Assembly (NCBI GenBank): GCA_024653205.1
Contig: JANLFO010000007.1
Span: 1 to 64,000 of the forward strand
Length of the DNA stretch: 64,000 bases
Direction: 5' to 3'
DNA from: Clostridia bacterium
Lineage (GTDB): Bacteria; Bacillota; DSM-521; Neomoorellales; SLTJ01
Both the position numbers and the translations under genes were made by a program. The notes under the pieces were generated by a model that saw nothing but the letters and a program-made list of their open reading frames with translations, ran no database searches and was not told where the DNA came from. Position 1 is the stretch's first letter, and every line of letters starts with the position of its first letter. Below are positions 26,307-34,751 of the stretch, in pieces.

Positions 26307-27410
26307 ATGTCCGAAGTGGCGGTAGTAATGGCCGGAGGGCGGGGAGAGAGGTTCTGGCCCCTGAGCCGGGAGAGCCGGCCCAAGCAGTTCTTGAGGCTGG
26401 GCGGAGACCGGAGCCTGCTCCAGGCTACGGTAGGCCGGATTGCCTCCCTGGTGCGGCCCGAGGATACGTACGTGGTGACCGGCAGACGTTACGCCGACCT
26501 GGTAGCCCGGGAGTTGCCGCATATCCCTGCGGGCAACATCCTGGCGGAGCCTGAGGGCCGGGATACGGCTCCCTGCATAGGGTTGGCCACGGTCTTCATC
26601 CGGCGTTCCCTGCCGGAGGCCGATCCGGTGATGCTGGTGCTCCCCGCCGACCACCTTATCACCGACGTGGCGGCCTTCACCTCCACCCTGCGGGTGGCGG
26701 TGGAGGTGGCCCGCCGAGAGGAGGTATTGGTGTGCCTGGGCATTCCGCCCACCCGCCCGGAGACCGGTTACGGGTACATCGAATGCGGCGAACAGCTCCG
26801 GGCCGACGAGGCCGCACCGGTATTTCGGGTGAGGAAGTTCCGGGAGAAGCCGGATCGGGCCACGGCCGAGGCTTTTCTCCGCCGGGGAGGATTCTTGTGG
26901 AATAGCGGCATGTTCGTGTGGAGACTAACGGTGATCGAGCGGGCCATTGCCCGCTGCCTCCCTGAGCTGGCCTCGGGTCTGGTCGAGTTGGCCCGCCGGA
27001 TAGAGAAGGGTCGTCCCTGGGAGGAGGTTTTCGGGCGCCTGCCCCGAATCTCCGTGGATTACGGGGTGATGGAAAAAGCCGATAACGTGGCGGTGGTCCA
27101 AGGCTCTTTCGGCTGGGACGACGTGGGAACCTGGTCGGCGCTAAGCCGCGTCTACCAACGGGACGCCTTTGGCAACGTGGTGGCTCCGGGTGGAGACGGC
27201 CGCGTGGAGGGAGGGGCCAGGCCCATCCTGTTGCATTCCCGGGATTGCGTAGTCTATAATGGGCAACGGCTGTTGGCTGCCGTGGGGGTGGAGGACCTGA
27301 TCATTGTAGATACGGAGGACGCGCTTCTGATCTGCAAGAAGCAGGAGGAGCAGCGTCTGAAGGAGCTTCTGAACCGGCTGAGGCAGGATGGCCTGGAGGG
27401 TTATCTCTAA
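26307..27410 (+). CDS. manC: Mannose-1-phosphate guanylyltransferase
   Basis: This enzyme makes GDP-mannose from GTP and mannose 1-phosphate. The nucleotidyl signature VVMAGGRGERFWPLSRESRP is at residues 6-25. Family stretches EGRDTAPCIGLA, PADHLI, GYGYIECG, FREKPD, GFLWNSGMFVWR and VDYGVMEKADNVAVVQ are also present. At 367 residues it is the single-domain type; the isomerase domain is encoded separately by the gene before it. It is the third gene of the GDP-mannose operon. Confidence 0.95.
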   Translation: MSEVAVVMAGGRGERFWPLSRESRPKQFLRLGGDRSLLQATVGRIASLVRPEDTYVVTGRRYADLVARELPHIPAGNILAEPEGRDTAPCIGLATVFIRRSLPEADPVMLVLPADHLITDVAAFTSTLRVAVEVARREEVLVCLGIPPTRPETGYGYIECGEQLRADEAAPVFRVRKFREKPDRATAEAFLRRGGFLWNSGMFVWRLTVIERAIARCLPELASGLVELARRIEKGRPWEEVFGRLPRISVDYGVMEKADNVAVVQGSFGWDDVGTWSALSRVYQRDAFGNVVAPGGDGRVEGGARPILLHSRDCVVYNGQRLLAAVGVEDLIIVDTEDALLICKKQEEQRLKELLNRLRQDGLEGYL

Positions 27411-27674
27411 CGCCATCCAAAGGCTGGAGTTGCTCGGAGAGGAAGGGCTCGAGGCCGAGAGGTCTGGGCCGGGGGGCGCAGATCTTGCCCGGACGGGTGG
27501 GGCTGCCGACCCCGGCTACCGTCCTTACTTCGCAGTATTGAGCGCCCCGGCATTCGGGCGCGGTACAATCGCACACCATCTCCGGCATGTTCCTTCGGCC
27601 TCCGGTAGACTTAACTCCATTATTTACCCGGGGCAACGGCAATATACGTACCGATCGGGGGAGGGCAAGTGGTA
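27411..27674 (+). other. 264-base intergenic stretch with two stem-loops
   Basis: No gene is supported here. GGACGG...CCGTCC with an inner GGGG...CCCC forms a hairpin at about 27491-27523. GCGCCC...GGGCGC forms another at about 27540-27559. Neither is followed by a T-run. An open frame that overlaps the manC end lacks protein character and was not accepted. Confidence 0.4.
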
Positions 27675-28313
27675 ATGAGCACCAGGCGGTGGCTGGCGGT
27701 AGTCTTGTCGGCAGGGGTGGTCCTGGGCGGTTTTTGGTGCTACGGCCGAGGACTGGCCCAGACTCCGGCGCCGGGAAGCGAGTCCGATCCTCTGATTAGC
27801 CGGAGCTACCTTGAAACCTACGTGGCCGAACGTTGCGGGTCGCTGGAGGCCCAGATTGCCCAGTTGACCGCCCGGGTGAGCCTCCTGGAGCAGCAGGTAA
27901 AGGCGCTCCGGGAGGGCTCGGGAGGCGGCGCGGCTACGGGGCAGACCCTGATCCTGCGGGTCGGGAGCCGGACGGCCCAACTGGGCGGCGAGACCCGCAC
28001 TCTGGAACAGGCTCCCTACCTGCAGGGCAATACGGTTATGGTGCCCTTCCGGTTTATCGGCGAGGCCCTGGGGGCCCGGGTCAGCTGGGAGGCGCAAAGC
28101 AAGAGAATCGTATATCAGTCGGGCGGCGTGAAGCTGGTGTTCCAGTTGGGGCAGCCCTGGGTGGAGGTTAACGGCCAGCGCCGGGAACTGGAGGTGGCGC
28201 CCCGCTTGGTAGGCACTACCACCATGGTTCCCCTGCGGGTAGTGGCGGAGTACCTGGGTGCCGAAGTGGTATGGAACCAGGAGCGCAAAGAAATAACCAT
28301 TTCTTTATCTTAG
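27675..28313 (+). CDS. Secreted stalk-domain (copper amine oxidase N-like) protein
   Basis: The protein has an N-terminal signal-like segment (residues about 5-28), then a predicted coiled coil with regular Leu spacing (LEAQIAQLTARVSLLEQQV). A C-terminal stalk domain is made of two repeats containing VMVPFRFIGEALGARVSW and MVPLRVVAEYLGAEVVW. Such domains are common on cell-envelope proteins of clostridia and are thought to bind wall or mediate assembly. The ATG at 27675 fits the GGGGGAGGG site; a GTG at 27669 is possible. It lies upstream of an LCP gene. No catalytic domain is seen. Confidence 0.87.
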   Translation: MSTRRWLAVVLSAGVVLGGFWCYGRGLAQTPAPGSESDPLISRSYLETYVAERCGSLEAQIAQLTARVSLLEQQVKALREGSGGGAATGQTLILRVGSRTAQLGGETRTLEQAPYLQGNTVMVPFRFIGEALGARVSWEAQSKRIVYQSGGVKLVFQLGQPWVEVNGQRRELEVAPRLVGTTTMVPLRVVAEYLGAEVVWNQERKEITISLS

Positions 28314-28350
28314 GGCCGGCCGGTAACCGACCCGCGTGGAGGCTTGGTCG

Positions 28351-29292
28351 ATGAGTACCGATACCGAACTGCTGACCCGCCCCGCCCCCAGGCGCCGGCG
28401 CCTGCGCATATGGCCCTTAATAGTGGTCATGGTACTGGTATTTCTGGTTTTTGGGGGGCTTGGGTACTATCTGGCCAGTCTGACCGTGGTTTCTCCTCTC
28501 GGTGTTCGTATTCCGGGAGTGGCAAGCCGGCCCCAGCCCATGAATCTTCTGGTGCTGGGCGTCGACCGGCGGGAGAACGAGCGCGGCCGGGCGGACACCT
28601 TGATGTTGGTGTTCCTCGATCCTGCGACCTCCCGGGTCGGGGTCCTTTCCTTACCTCGGGATACCTACGTGCAGGTGCCCGGCCGCGGTCGCACCAAGCT
28701 GGCTCACGCCCACGCCTACGGGGGGGCCGAGCTGGCGGCGGAAACGGTGGAAGGGCTTTTGGGCGTACCGGTAGATCACTATCTGGAAGTCGATTTTGCC
28801 GGGTTCGAGCGTCTGGTGGACCTGCTGGGAGGGGTGGAAATCGAAGTCCCCCAGCGCATGTATCGCCCCGAGGAGGGGATCGATCTAAGGCCGGGTAAGC
28901 AGCGCCTCGACGGTGAGGATGCCCTGGCCTTTGTGCGCTTCCGTGACTACCCGGAGGGGGACATCGAGCGCATCCGCATGCAGCAGCGCTTTCTGTTGGC
29001 CCTGGTGGACCAGGCGGTAAGTCTCAGGAATCTGCTGAGATCCCCGCAACTGCTGCAGCAGATTTACGCCCTGGTTGAGACCGATCTGCCCATGGGGGAT
29101 CTGCTTTCCTTGGCCAAGATCTTCTCCAATCTCGAGAACTATGACCTATCCCTGGCCCTCCTGCCTGGCAAGCCGAGCTACATCAACGGGGTAAGCTACT
29201 TCCTGCCGGACACGGAGCAGATTGGGCCGACCCTGGCCGAGCTGCAGAGCCCGCCGTCCGGCAACCAGGCTCAGGCCAAAGAACAGCTGTAA
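28351..29292 (+). CDS. LytR-CpsA-Psr (LCP) family protein
   Basis: LCP proteins attach anionic or other glycopolymers from lipid carriers to peptidoglycan. After a basic cytoplasmic head (PRRRRLR) comes one membrane segment (about residues 23-46). The LCP domain follows, with LLVLGVDRR, ADTLMLVFLDP, LSLPRDTYVQVPG, and a later ALAFVRFRDYPEGDIERIRM Arg-rich motif. ATG 28351 lies eight bases after GGAGG. The place between mannose activation genes and a WecG glycosyltransferase suggests it ligates a locally made polymer. Confidence 0.93.
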   Translation: MSTDTELLTRPAPRRRRLRIWPLIVVMVLVFLVFGGLGYYLASLTVVSPLGVRIPGVASRPQPMNLLVLGVDRRENERGRADTLMLVFLDPATSRVGVLSLPRDTYVQVPGRGRTKLAHAHAYGGAELAAETVEGLLGVPVDHYLEVDFAGFERLVDLLGGVEIEVPQRMYRPEEGIDLRPGKQRLDGEDALAFVRFRDYPEGDIERIRMQQRFLLALVDQAVSLRNLLRSPQLLQQIYALVETDLPMGDLLSLAKIFSNLENYDLSLALLPGKPSYINGVSYFLPDTEQIGPTLAELQSPPSGNQAQAKEQL

Positions 29293-29383
29293 TCCCGCTC
29301 CGGTGCGGTGGCGGGGGCCTTCGGGAGGCCCGGGGCTACGGCGCCACCGGCGGGAAATCCTACCCGGCCCGGGAGGGTGCGAC

Positions 29384-30148
29384 TTGCAGGCGGCAGACAT
29401 TCTGGGGGTGCGGGTAGACGCCTGCACCCTGGAGGAAGCGGTGGAGCGCATCGCCTCCATGGTTTCTTCGCCCGGGTATCACCAGGTGGTTACCGCCAAC
29501 GCGGAGATGCTCTGGCGGTCCTGGCACGAGCCGGAGTTTGCCCGTATACTGGCCGGGGCCGCCCTGGTAACCGCCGACGGCGTGGGGGTGCTATGGGCGG
29601 CAAGACGCCTGGGTCAGCCTCCACTTCACCAGGTAACGGGCATCGATTTGGTACCGGCGCTGGCCCGCCGCGGGGCGGAAGAGGGCTGGCGTTTCTTTCT
29701 TTACGGAGCCCAACCCGGCGTGGCCGAGGCGGCGGCCGAGCGGTTGGCCGGCGCCCATCCCGGACTGCAGGTGGTGGGGGTAGCTCACGGGTACCAGACG
29801 CCGGACGGAGAGGAAGGGGTAAGGCGGGCCATTCGGCTTGGCCGGCCTCACGTTCTCCTGGTGGCTCTGGGTTCACCCAGGCAGGAGTACTGGATTGCCC
29901 GTTACCTGGACCAACTGGGGGTTCCGGTGGCCGTGGGAGTGGGCGGTACCCTGGACGTGCTGGCCGGCAGGGCCCGGCGGGCGCCGCTGTGGGTGCGGCG
30001 CCGGGGGCTGGAATGGCTTTACCGTCTGCTGAGGGAGCCCGGACGCTGGCGTCGCCAGGCAGTGCTGCCGGCGTTCGCCTGGCGGGTTTTCTGGGCGGCC
30101 GCCCTGCAGGGCGGGAGGAGAACCACCGGTCGGAGGAGAACTCTATAA
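29384..30148 (+). CDS. WecG/TagA/CpsF family glycosyltransferase
   Basis: This GT26 enzyme usually adds ManNAc(A) to a lipid-linked GlcNAc in wall teichoic acid or similar polymers. Motifs are VVTANAEMLWRS, LVTADGVGVLWAARRLG, FFLYGAQPGVAEAAA, LVALGSPRQEYWIA and GVGGTLDVLAGRARRAP. The TTG at 29384 gives 254 residues and follows GGGAGGGTG. Upstream, GGGCCT/AGGCCC at 29315-29331 forms a small stem-loop between this gene and the LCP gene. wecB, which makes UDP-ManNAc, is far downstream at 55.9 kb. Confidence 0.93.
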   Translation: MQAADILGVRVDACTLEEAVERIASMVSSPGYHQVVTANAEMLWRSWHEPEFARILAGAALVTADGVGVLWAARRLGQPPLHQVTGIDLVPALARRGAEEGWRFFLYGAQPGVAEAAAERLAGAHPGLQVVGVAHGYQTPDGEEGVRRAIRLGRPHVLLVALGSPRQEYWIARYLDQLGVPVAVGVGGTLDVLAGRARRAPLWVRRRGLEWLYRLLREPGRWRRQAVLPAFAWRVFWAAALQGGRRTTGRRRTL

Positions 30149-30253
30149 CCGGGTTCGAGCCCCGGGTCCGGCGGTAAGGCGGCCTGCCGGAACTGCCCTC
30201 GGCGGCCAACCGGGGAGACCGGGCCACGACGGGAATCGGAAAGGGAGAGATAA

Positions 30254-30688
30254 GTGTACCGTCCGATTCTGGTAAGGGTTCGGGGGACGCAGGTGAAGGG
30301 GCCGGGAGAGGAGGACAACATCGAGCTGGTGACCGAAGGCCGGCTTTACCGGCGCGACTGCTCCTACTATATTCTTTACCAGGAAACCTGCCTGAGCGGT
30401 TTGGAAGGCACTCTTACTTCTCTAAAAATTGAACCTACACGCGTAGTATTGAACCGTATGGGTGGGACGGCCCAGCGTCAGAGTTTTGAAGAAGGGGTAT
30501 GGCATCAGAGCTACTACGTGACTCCTTACGGCGCCATTCGGGTGGGCGTGATACCTTCCCGGGTGGACGTTGACTTGACAGAGAGGGGGGGAAGCATTAA
30601 CCTAGAGTATGAATTGCAGATAGACCAAGAGAAGGTCAGCGATAATCGCCTGTCGATCACCGTCTGGGGCTTGGAGACCGGCACATGA
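30254..30688 (+). CDS. DUF1934 protein (YwiB-like)
   Basis: This 144-residue beta-rich protein of the DUF1934 (calycin-like) family has unknown function. Recognisable parts are YYILYQET near residue 36, a KIEPTRVVLNRMG strand and the SINLEYELQID end. Its stop overlaps the argS start (ATGA), as in many Firmicutes where ywiB precedes argS. GTG start after GGGAGAG. Confidence 0.85.
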   Translation: MYRPILVRVRGTQVKGPGEEDNIELVTEGRLYRRDCSYYILYQETCLSGLEGTLTSLKIEPTRVVLNRMGGTAQRQSFEEGVWHQSYYVTPYGAIRVGVIPSRVDVDLTERGGSINLEYELQIDQEKVSDNRLSITVWGLETGT

Positions 30689-32367
30689 ACTTGCTGGGGC
30701 AAATCGCCGCAGGAATCAAGACCGCCCTGGAGACGGCAGCCTTGGAGGCACGCCGACGGGGTGAACTGTCCTTCGAAAGCTTCCCGGAGTTCACCGTAGA
30801 GGTGCCTCGGGAAAGAGGGCACGGGGATCTGGCTACCAACCTGGCCTTAGTCCTGGCGCGGGCAGCGGGTCGGCCGCCAAGGGAAATCGGCGAGACTATT
30901 CTACGCCATCTGCGGCCTGCCGGCACCTGGATCCAGGCGGCGGAAATCGCCGGGCCGGGTTTTATTAATTTTAGGCTGGATCCGGGCTGGGTGTACCGGG
31001 TACCGGCACTGGTGGAGGCGCAGCAGGACCGGTGGGGAGATTGCGATCTCGGGGCAGGAGTAAAGGTGCAGGTGGAATTCGTCAGTGCCAATCCTACCGG
31101 GCTTCTGCACATGGGTAACGCCCGGGGCGCGGCCCTGGGTGATACTCTGGCCAATGTCCTGGCCGCGGCGGGTTACCAGGTGACCCGGGAGTACTATATC
31201 AACGATGCCGGCCATCAAATCGAGAACTTTGCCCTGTCTCTGGAGGCCCGGTACCTAGAACTCTTCGGACGGGAGGCGGTATTTCCGGAAGAGGGTTACC
31301 ACGGTGAGGATCTGGTGGATACGGTACGGGCATTTGCCGAGCGCTGCGGCGAACGCTACCTGGAGGTATCTCCGGAGGAACGGCGCCGGGCCCTGGTGGA
31401 TTTTGCCCTGGAGGAGAAGCTGACCGGGATCCGGCGTTCGCTGGAGCGTTTTGGAGTGCACTATGACGTGTGGTTTTCCGAGCAGAGCCTGCATTCCCGG
31501 GGACAGGTAAGGGAAACCTTGAGAGAATTGGAGCGCCGGGGATTCCTTTACGAGCAGGAGGGAGCGGTCTGGTTTCGGGCTTCGTCCTTGGCTAACGCCA
31601 AGGACGAGGTGGTGGTGCGCTCCTCAGGAGTGCCGACTTATTTTGCCGCAGACATCGCCTACCACGTAAATAAGTTCGCCCGCGGCTTTGAACGGGTGAT
31701 TAATATTTGGGGGGCCGATCACCACGGCCACGTTGCCCGGCTCAAGGCGGCCATGGCCGCCCTCGGCTACGATCCCGAGCGGGTGACGGTTATAATCATG
31801 CAACTGGTTCGCCTCTTTCAAGGCGGTGAGTTGCTGCGCATGTCCAAGCGCACCGGCCAGTACGTTACCCTGGATGAACTCCTGGACGAAGTGGGCAAGG
31901 ATGCCGCGCGGTACTTCTTCCTCTTGCGCAGCGCGGACAGCCATCTCGACTTCGACCTGGATCTGGCCAAGAGCCAATCCGAGGAGAATCCCGTCTACTA
32001 CGTGCAGTACGCACATGCCCGCATAGCCAGCATCCTGCGTCATGCCGAGGCCGAAGGTTACGAGGTTCCGGCTGCAGACGAAGTCGACGTCCGGCGGCTA
32101 ACCCACCCGGCGGAGATCGAGCTTCTGCGCAAGATTGCCGACTGGCCCGGGGTGGTGGAGGCGGCGGCCCGGGCGCTGGAGCCGCACCGGCTGCCTTACT
32201 ACGCCCACGAACTGGCCTCGACCTTCCATCGGTTTTATACTCAGTGCCGGGTATTGCATCCGGATCCCGGGCTGCGCGGCGCCCGGCTGCTGCTGGTCAA
32301 GATTACCCAGAGGACACTGGCCCGGGTTCTGAGTCTGATGGGAGTGAGCGCCCCGGAGAGCATGTGA
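30685..32367 (+). CDS. argS: Arginyl-tRNA synthetase
   Basis: This class I synthetase charges tRNA-Arg. It has an N-terminal Add-1 domain (about residues 1-105), the HIGH-like motif in SANPTGLLHMGNARGAAL, the KMSKS-like MSKRTGQYVTLDELLDEVG, and an all-helical anticodon-binding C-terminus. Length of 560 residues is standard. The ATG overlaps the preceding stop. No T-box leader is visible, and the 105-base gap before DUF1934 has no such structure. Confidence 0.98.
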   Translation: MNLLGQIAAGIKTALETAALEARRRGELSFESFPEFTVEVPRERGHGDLATNLALVLARAAGRPPREIGETILRHLRPAGTWIQAAEIAGPGFINFRLDPGWVYRVPALVEAQQDRWGDCDLGAGVKVQVEFVSANPTGLLHMGNARGAALGDTLANVLAAAGYQVTREYYINDAGHQIENFALSLEARYLELFGREAVFPEEGYHGEDLVDTVRAFAERCGERYLEVSPEERRRALVDFALEEKLTGIRRSLERFGVHYDVWFSEQSLHSRGQVRETLRELERRGFLYEQEGAVWFRASSLANAKDEVVVRSSGVPTYFAADIAYHVNKFARGFERVINIWGADHHGHVARLKAAMAALGYDPERVTVIIMQLVRLFQGGELLRMSKRTGQYVTLDELLDEVGKDAARYFFLLRSADSHLDFDLDLAKSQSEENPVYYVQYAHARIASILRHAEAEGYEVPAADEVDVRRLTHPAEIELLRKIADWPGVVEAAARALEPHRLPYYAHELASTFHRFYTQCRVLHPDPGLRGARLLLVKITQRTLARVLSLMGVSAPESM

Positions 32368-32381
32368 GGAGGTGAAGAGCG

Positions 32382-33029
32382 GTGGAAATCCGCTGGCTGG
32401 GGCACGCCTGCTTCGAGATAAAGAGTGCCCGCGGGCTCACCATCCTTACCGACCCTTTCGCCCGGGAGGTGGGCTATCCTCGAATCGAGTCCCGGGCGGA
32501 CGTGGTGACGGTGAGCCACCAGCACTTTGACCATAATGCCGTGGCCCTGGTACCGGGTAAGCCTAGGGTCGTGGAGGAGCCGGGGGTGCACCAGGTAGAA
32601 GGGGTAACCTTCAGGGGGATAAGCACCTTTCACGACTCTGCCGGTGGCAAGCAGAGGGGCAAGAACCTGGTATTCGTGTTCGCGGTAGACGGGGTCAATG
32701 TCTGTCACCTGGGTGATCTGGGACACGTGCTGGACGCCCGTCAGGTGGCGGAAATAGGACCGGTGGATGTCCTGATGGTACCGGTTGGCGGATACTATAC
32801 CATCGATGCCGCCGCGGCCAAGGAAGTAGTAGAGGCGCTGGGCCCGCGTATCGTTCTGCCCATGCATTACAAGACGCCGGTAATGCCCGAGGCCAGCTTC
32901 CCCATTGCGCCGGTCGGCGACTTTACCCGCTTCTTCGAGCGGGTGGTCGAAAAAGAGGTTCTGGAGGTAGACCGAGAGCATCTCCCGCCGGGACCGGAGG
33001 TAGTGGTGTTGAGCTATCCGCAGAAGTAG
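32382..33029 (+). CDS. UPF0173 family metal-dependent hydrolase
   Basis: This metallo-beta-lactamase-fold protein has the metal motif SHQHFDHNA near residue 45, a second metal loop in HLGDLGHVL and a third near LPMHYKTP. The family (YtkL-like) has no established substrate. Length is 215 residues from a GTG start following GAGGTGAAGAG. It lies 14 bases after argS. The transcript probably ends or attenuates at the strong hairpin just downstream. Confidence 0.92.
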   Translation: MEIRWLGHACFEIKSARGLTILTDPFAREVGYPRIESRADVVTVSHQHFDHNAVALVPGKPRVVEEPGVHQVEGVTFRGISTFHDSAGGKQRGKNLVFVFAVDGVNVCHLGDLGHVLDARQVAEIGPVDVLMVPVGGYYTIDAAAAKEVVEALGPRIVLPMHYKTPVMPEASFPIAPVGDFTRFFERVVEKEVLEVDREHLPPGPEVVVLSYPQK

Positions 33030-33035
33030 GAAGGC

Positions 33036-33070
33036 GGAGAGAGTGCCAGGGCACTCTCTCCCCTTATTTT
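33036..33070 (+). terminator. Strong hairpin with T-rich tail before pyrG
   Basis: GGAGAGAGTGCC (33036-33047) pairs perfectly with GGCACTCTCTCC (33050-33061), then CTTATTTT follows. It can end the argS-UPF0173 transcript. It lies directly upstream of the pyrG ribosome binding site, so it could equally serve as an attenuator for pyrG. Confidence 0.8.
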
Positions 33071-33083
33071 GGAGGAATCGAGG

Positions 33084-34718
33084 GTGAGCCAAACCAAATT
33101 CATCTTCATCACCGGGGGAGTGGTGTCTTCACTGGGCAAGGGCATAACCGCGGCCTCCATCGGCCGGCTTCTGAAGAGCCGCGGGCTAAGGGTGGCCATC
33201 CAGAAGTTCGACCCTTACATCAATGTAGATGCCGGCACCATGAACCCTTACCAGCACGGGGAGGTTTTCGTCACCGAAGACGGCGCCGAAACCGACCTGG
33301 ATCTGGGGCATTACGAGCGCTTTGTGGACATCAACCTCACCCGGAACAGCAACGTCACCGCCGGCAAGATCTACTGGTCGGTCATAACCAAGGAGCGCCG
33401 GGGGGACTATCTCGGGGGTACGGTGCAGGTCATTCCCCACGTGACCAACGAGATCAAGCAGGCCCTTTTGCAGGTGGCCCAGGAAGAGGAGCCGGAGGTG
33501 TTGATCGCCGAAATCGGGGGCACGGTGGGAGACATCGAGTCCCTGCCCTTCCTGGAGGCCATCCGGCAGCTCAAGAGCGACGTGGGCCGTCAGAACGTCA
33601 TGTACGTCCATGTGACCCTGGTCCCTTACCTGAGGGCGGCGGGAGAGGCCAAAACCAAGCCCACCCAGCACAGCGTCAAGGAACTACGGGGCATAGGTAT
33701 TCAGCCCGACGTTATCGTCTGCCGTTCCGAGCGTCCTCTGTCTAAGGCGGTGGCCGAGAAAATCGCCCTTTTCTGCGATATTGCCGAAGAGGCGGTAATT
33801 CAGGCGGTGGATGCCGAGTGCATCTACGAAGTGCCGCTCATTTTCGAGGCCCAGGGCCTGGACAAGATCATCGTGGAGGATCTGGGCCTTCCTGACGCCG
33901 GCCCGGATTTGGAGGAATGGCGGGCCCTGGTGGAGAGGATAAAACGGCCGAAGCGGGAAGTAACCATCGCCTTGGTGGGCAAGTACGTGGAGCTTCCGGA
34001 TGCCTACCTGAGCATAGCCGAGGCCCTGGGTCACGGGGGTATCGCCCACGAGGCCAGGGTAAACATCGTGCGGATCAACAGTTCCCTCCTGGAGAATGGT
34101 AATCCGGAGGAGTTGCTGCGGGGAGTACACGGGATCCTGGTGCCCGGCGGATTCGGCGACCGGGGCATAGAGGGCAAGATTACCGCCATCCGCTACGCCC
34201 GGGAGCACGGCCTGCCTTTTTTGGGTATCTGCCTGGGTATGCAGCTGGCGGTGGTAGAGTTCGCCCGGCACGTGTGCGGCCTGTCCGGCGCCCACAGCCA
34301 GGAATTCTTCCCCGATAGTCCGCACCCGGTAATCGCCCTGATGCCCGATCAGCGCGCGGTTCAGGCTAAAGGCGGCACCATGCGCCTGGGGGCCTATCCG
34401 TGTATCCTGGCCGGGTCCGGTATCGCGCGCCGGGCCTACGGCATCGACCGGGTCTACGAACGGCACCGCCACCGGTACGAGTTCAATAACGCCTACCTGG
34501 AGCGGCTGGCTCAGGCGGGATTGGTGGTAAGCGGGCTTTCTCCCGACGGCCGCCTGGTGGAGATGGTGGAGCTCAAAGAGCATCCCTGGTTCGTGGCCTC
34601 GCAGTTTCACCCGGAATTCAAATCCCGGCCGAATCGCCCGCATCCGCTTTTCCGCGACTTTGTCGGCGCCGCCCTGGCCTTCGCCCGGGATAACCGATCC
34701 GCCGGAGTGAGAAGCTAA
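33084..34718 (+). CDS. pyrG: CTP synthase
   Basis: This enzyme makes CTP from UTP, ATP and glutamine. The N-terminal synthase domain starts [18 protein letters not shown] and has the family-typical [20 protein letters not shown]. The C-terminal glutaminase domain has the oxyanion strand [12 protein letters not shown], the nucleophile Cys in [14 protein letters not shown] and the His/Glu pair in [14 protein letters not shown] 33084 gives 544 residues, eight bases after GGAGG. A TTG at 33069 would overlap that site. Confidence 0.98.
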   Translation: MSQTKFIFITGGVVSSLGKGITAASIGRLLKSRGLRVAIQKFDPYINVDAGTMNPYQHGEVFVTEDGAETDLDLGHYERFVDINLTRNSNVTAGKIYWSVITKERRGDYLGGTVQVIPHVTNEIKQALLQVAQEEEPEVLIAEIGGTVGDIESLPFLEAIRQLKSDVGRQNVMYVHVTLVPYLRAAGEAKTKPTQHSVKELRGIGIQPDVIVCRSERPLSKAVAEKIALFCDIAEEAVIQAVDAECIYEVPLIFEAQGLDKIIVEDLGLPDAGPDLEEWRALVERIKRPKREVTIALVGKYVELPDAYLSIAEALGHGGIAHEARVNIVRINSSLLENGNPEELLRGVHGILVPGGFGDRGIEGKITAIRYAREHGLPFLGICLGMQLAVVEFARHVCGLSGAHSQEFFPDSPHPVIALMPDQRAVQAKGGTMRLGAYPCILAGSGIARRAYGIDRVYERHRHRYEFNNAYLERLAQAGLVVSGLSPDGRLVEMVELKEHPWFVASQFHPEFKSRPNRPHPLFRDFVGAALAFARDNRSAGVRS

Positions 34719-34751
34719 GCCCGGAAAACGGGCAGCAAGGGAGGGGAGAAT

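Noticed and set aside
27388-27675. Possible 95-residue gene after manC
   Set aside because: It starts inside manC, lacks a ribosome binding site, has no hydrophobic or domain pattern, and its frame runs into the stalk-protein start region.
30149-30253. T-box leader upstream of the DUF1934-argS pair
   Set aside because: The gap is only 105 bases and no T-box sequence or terminator/antiterminator pair is visible.
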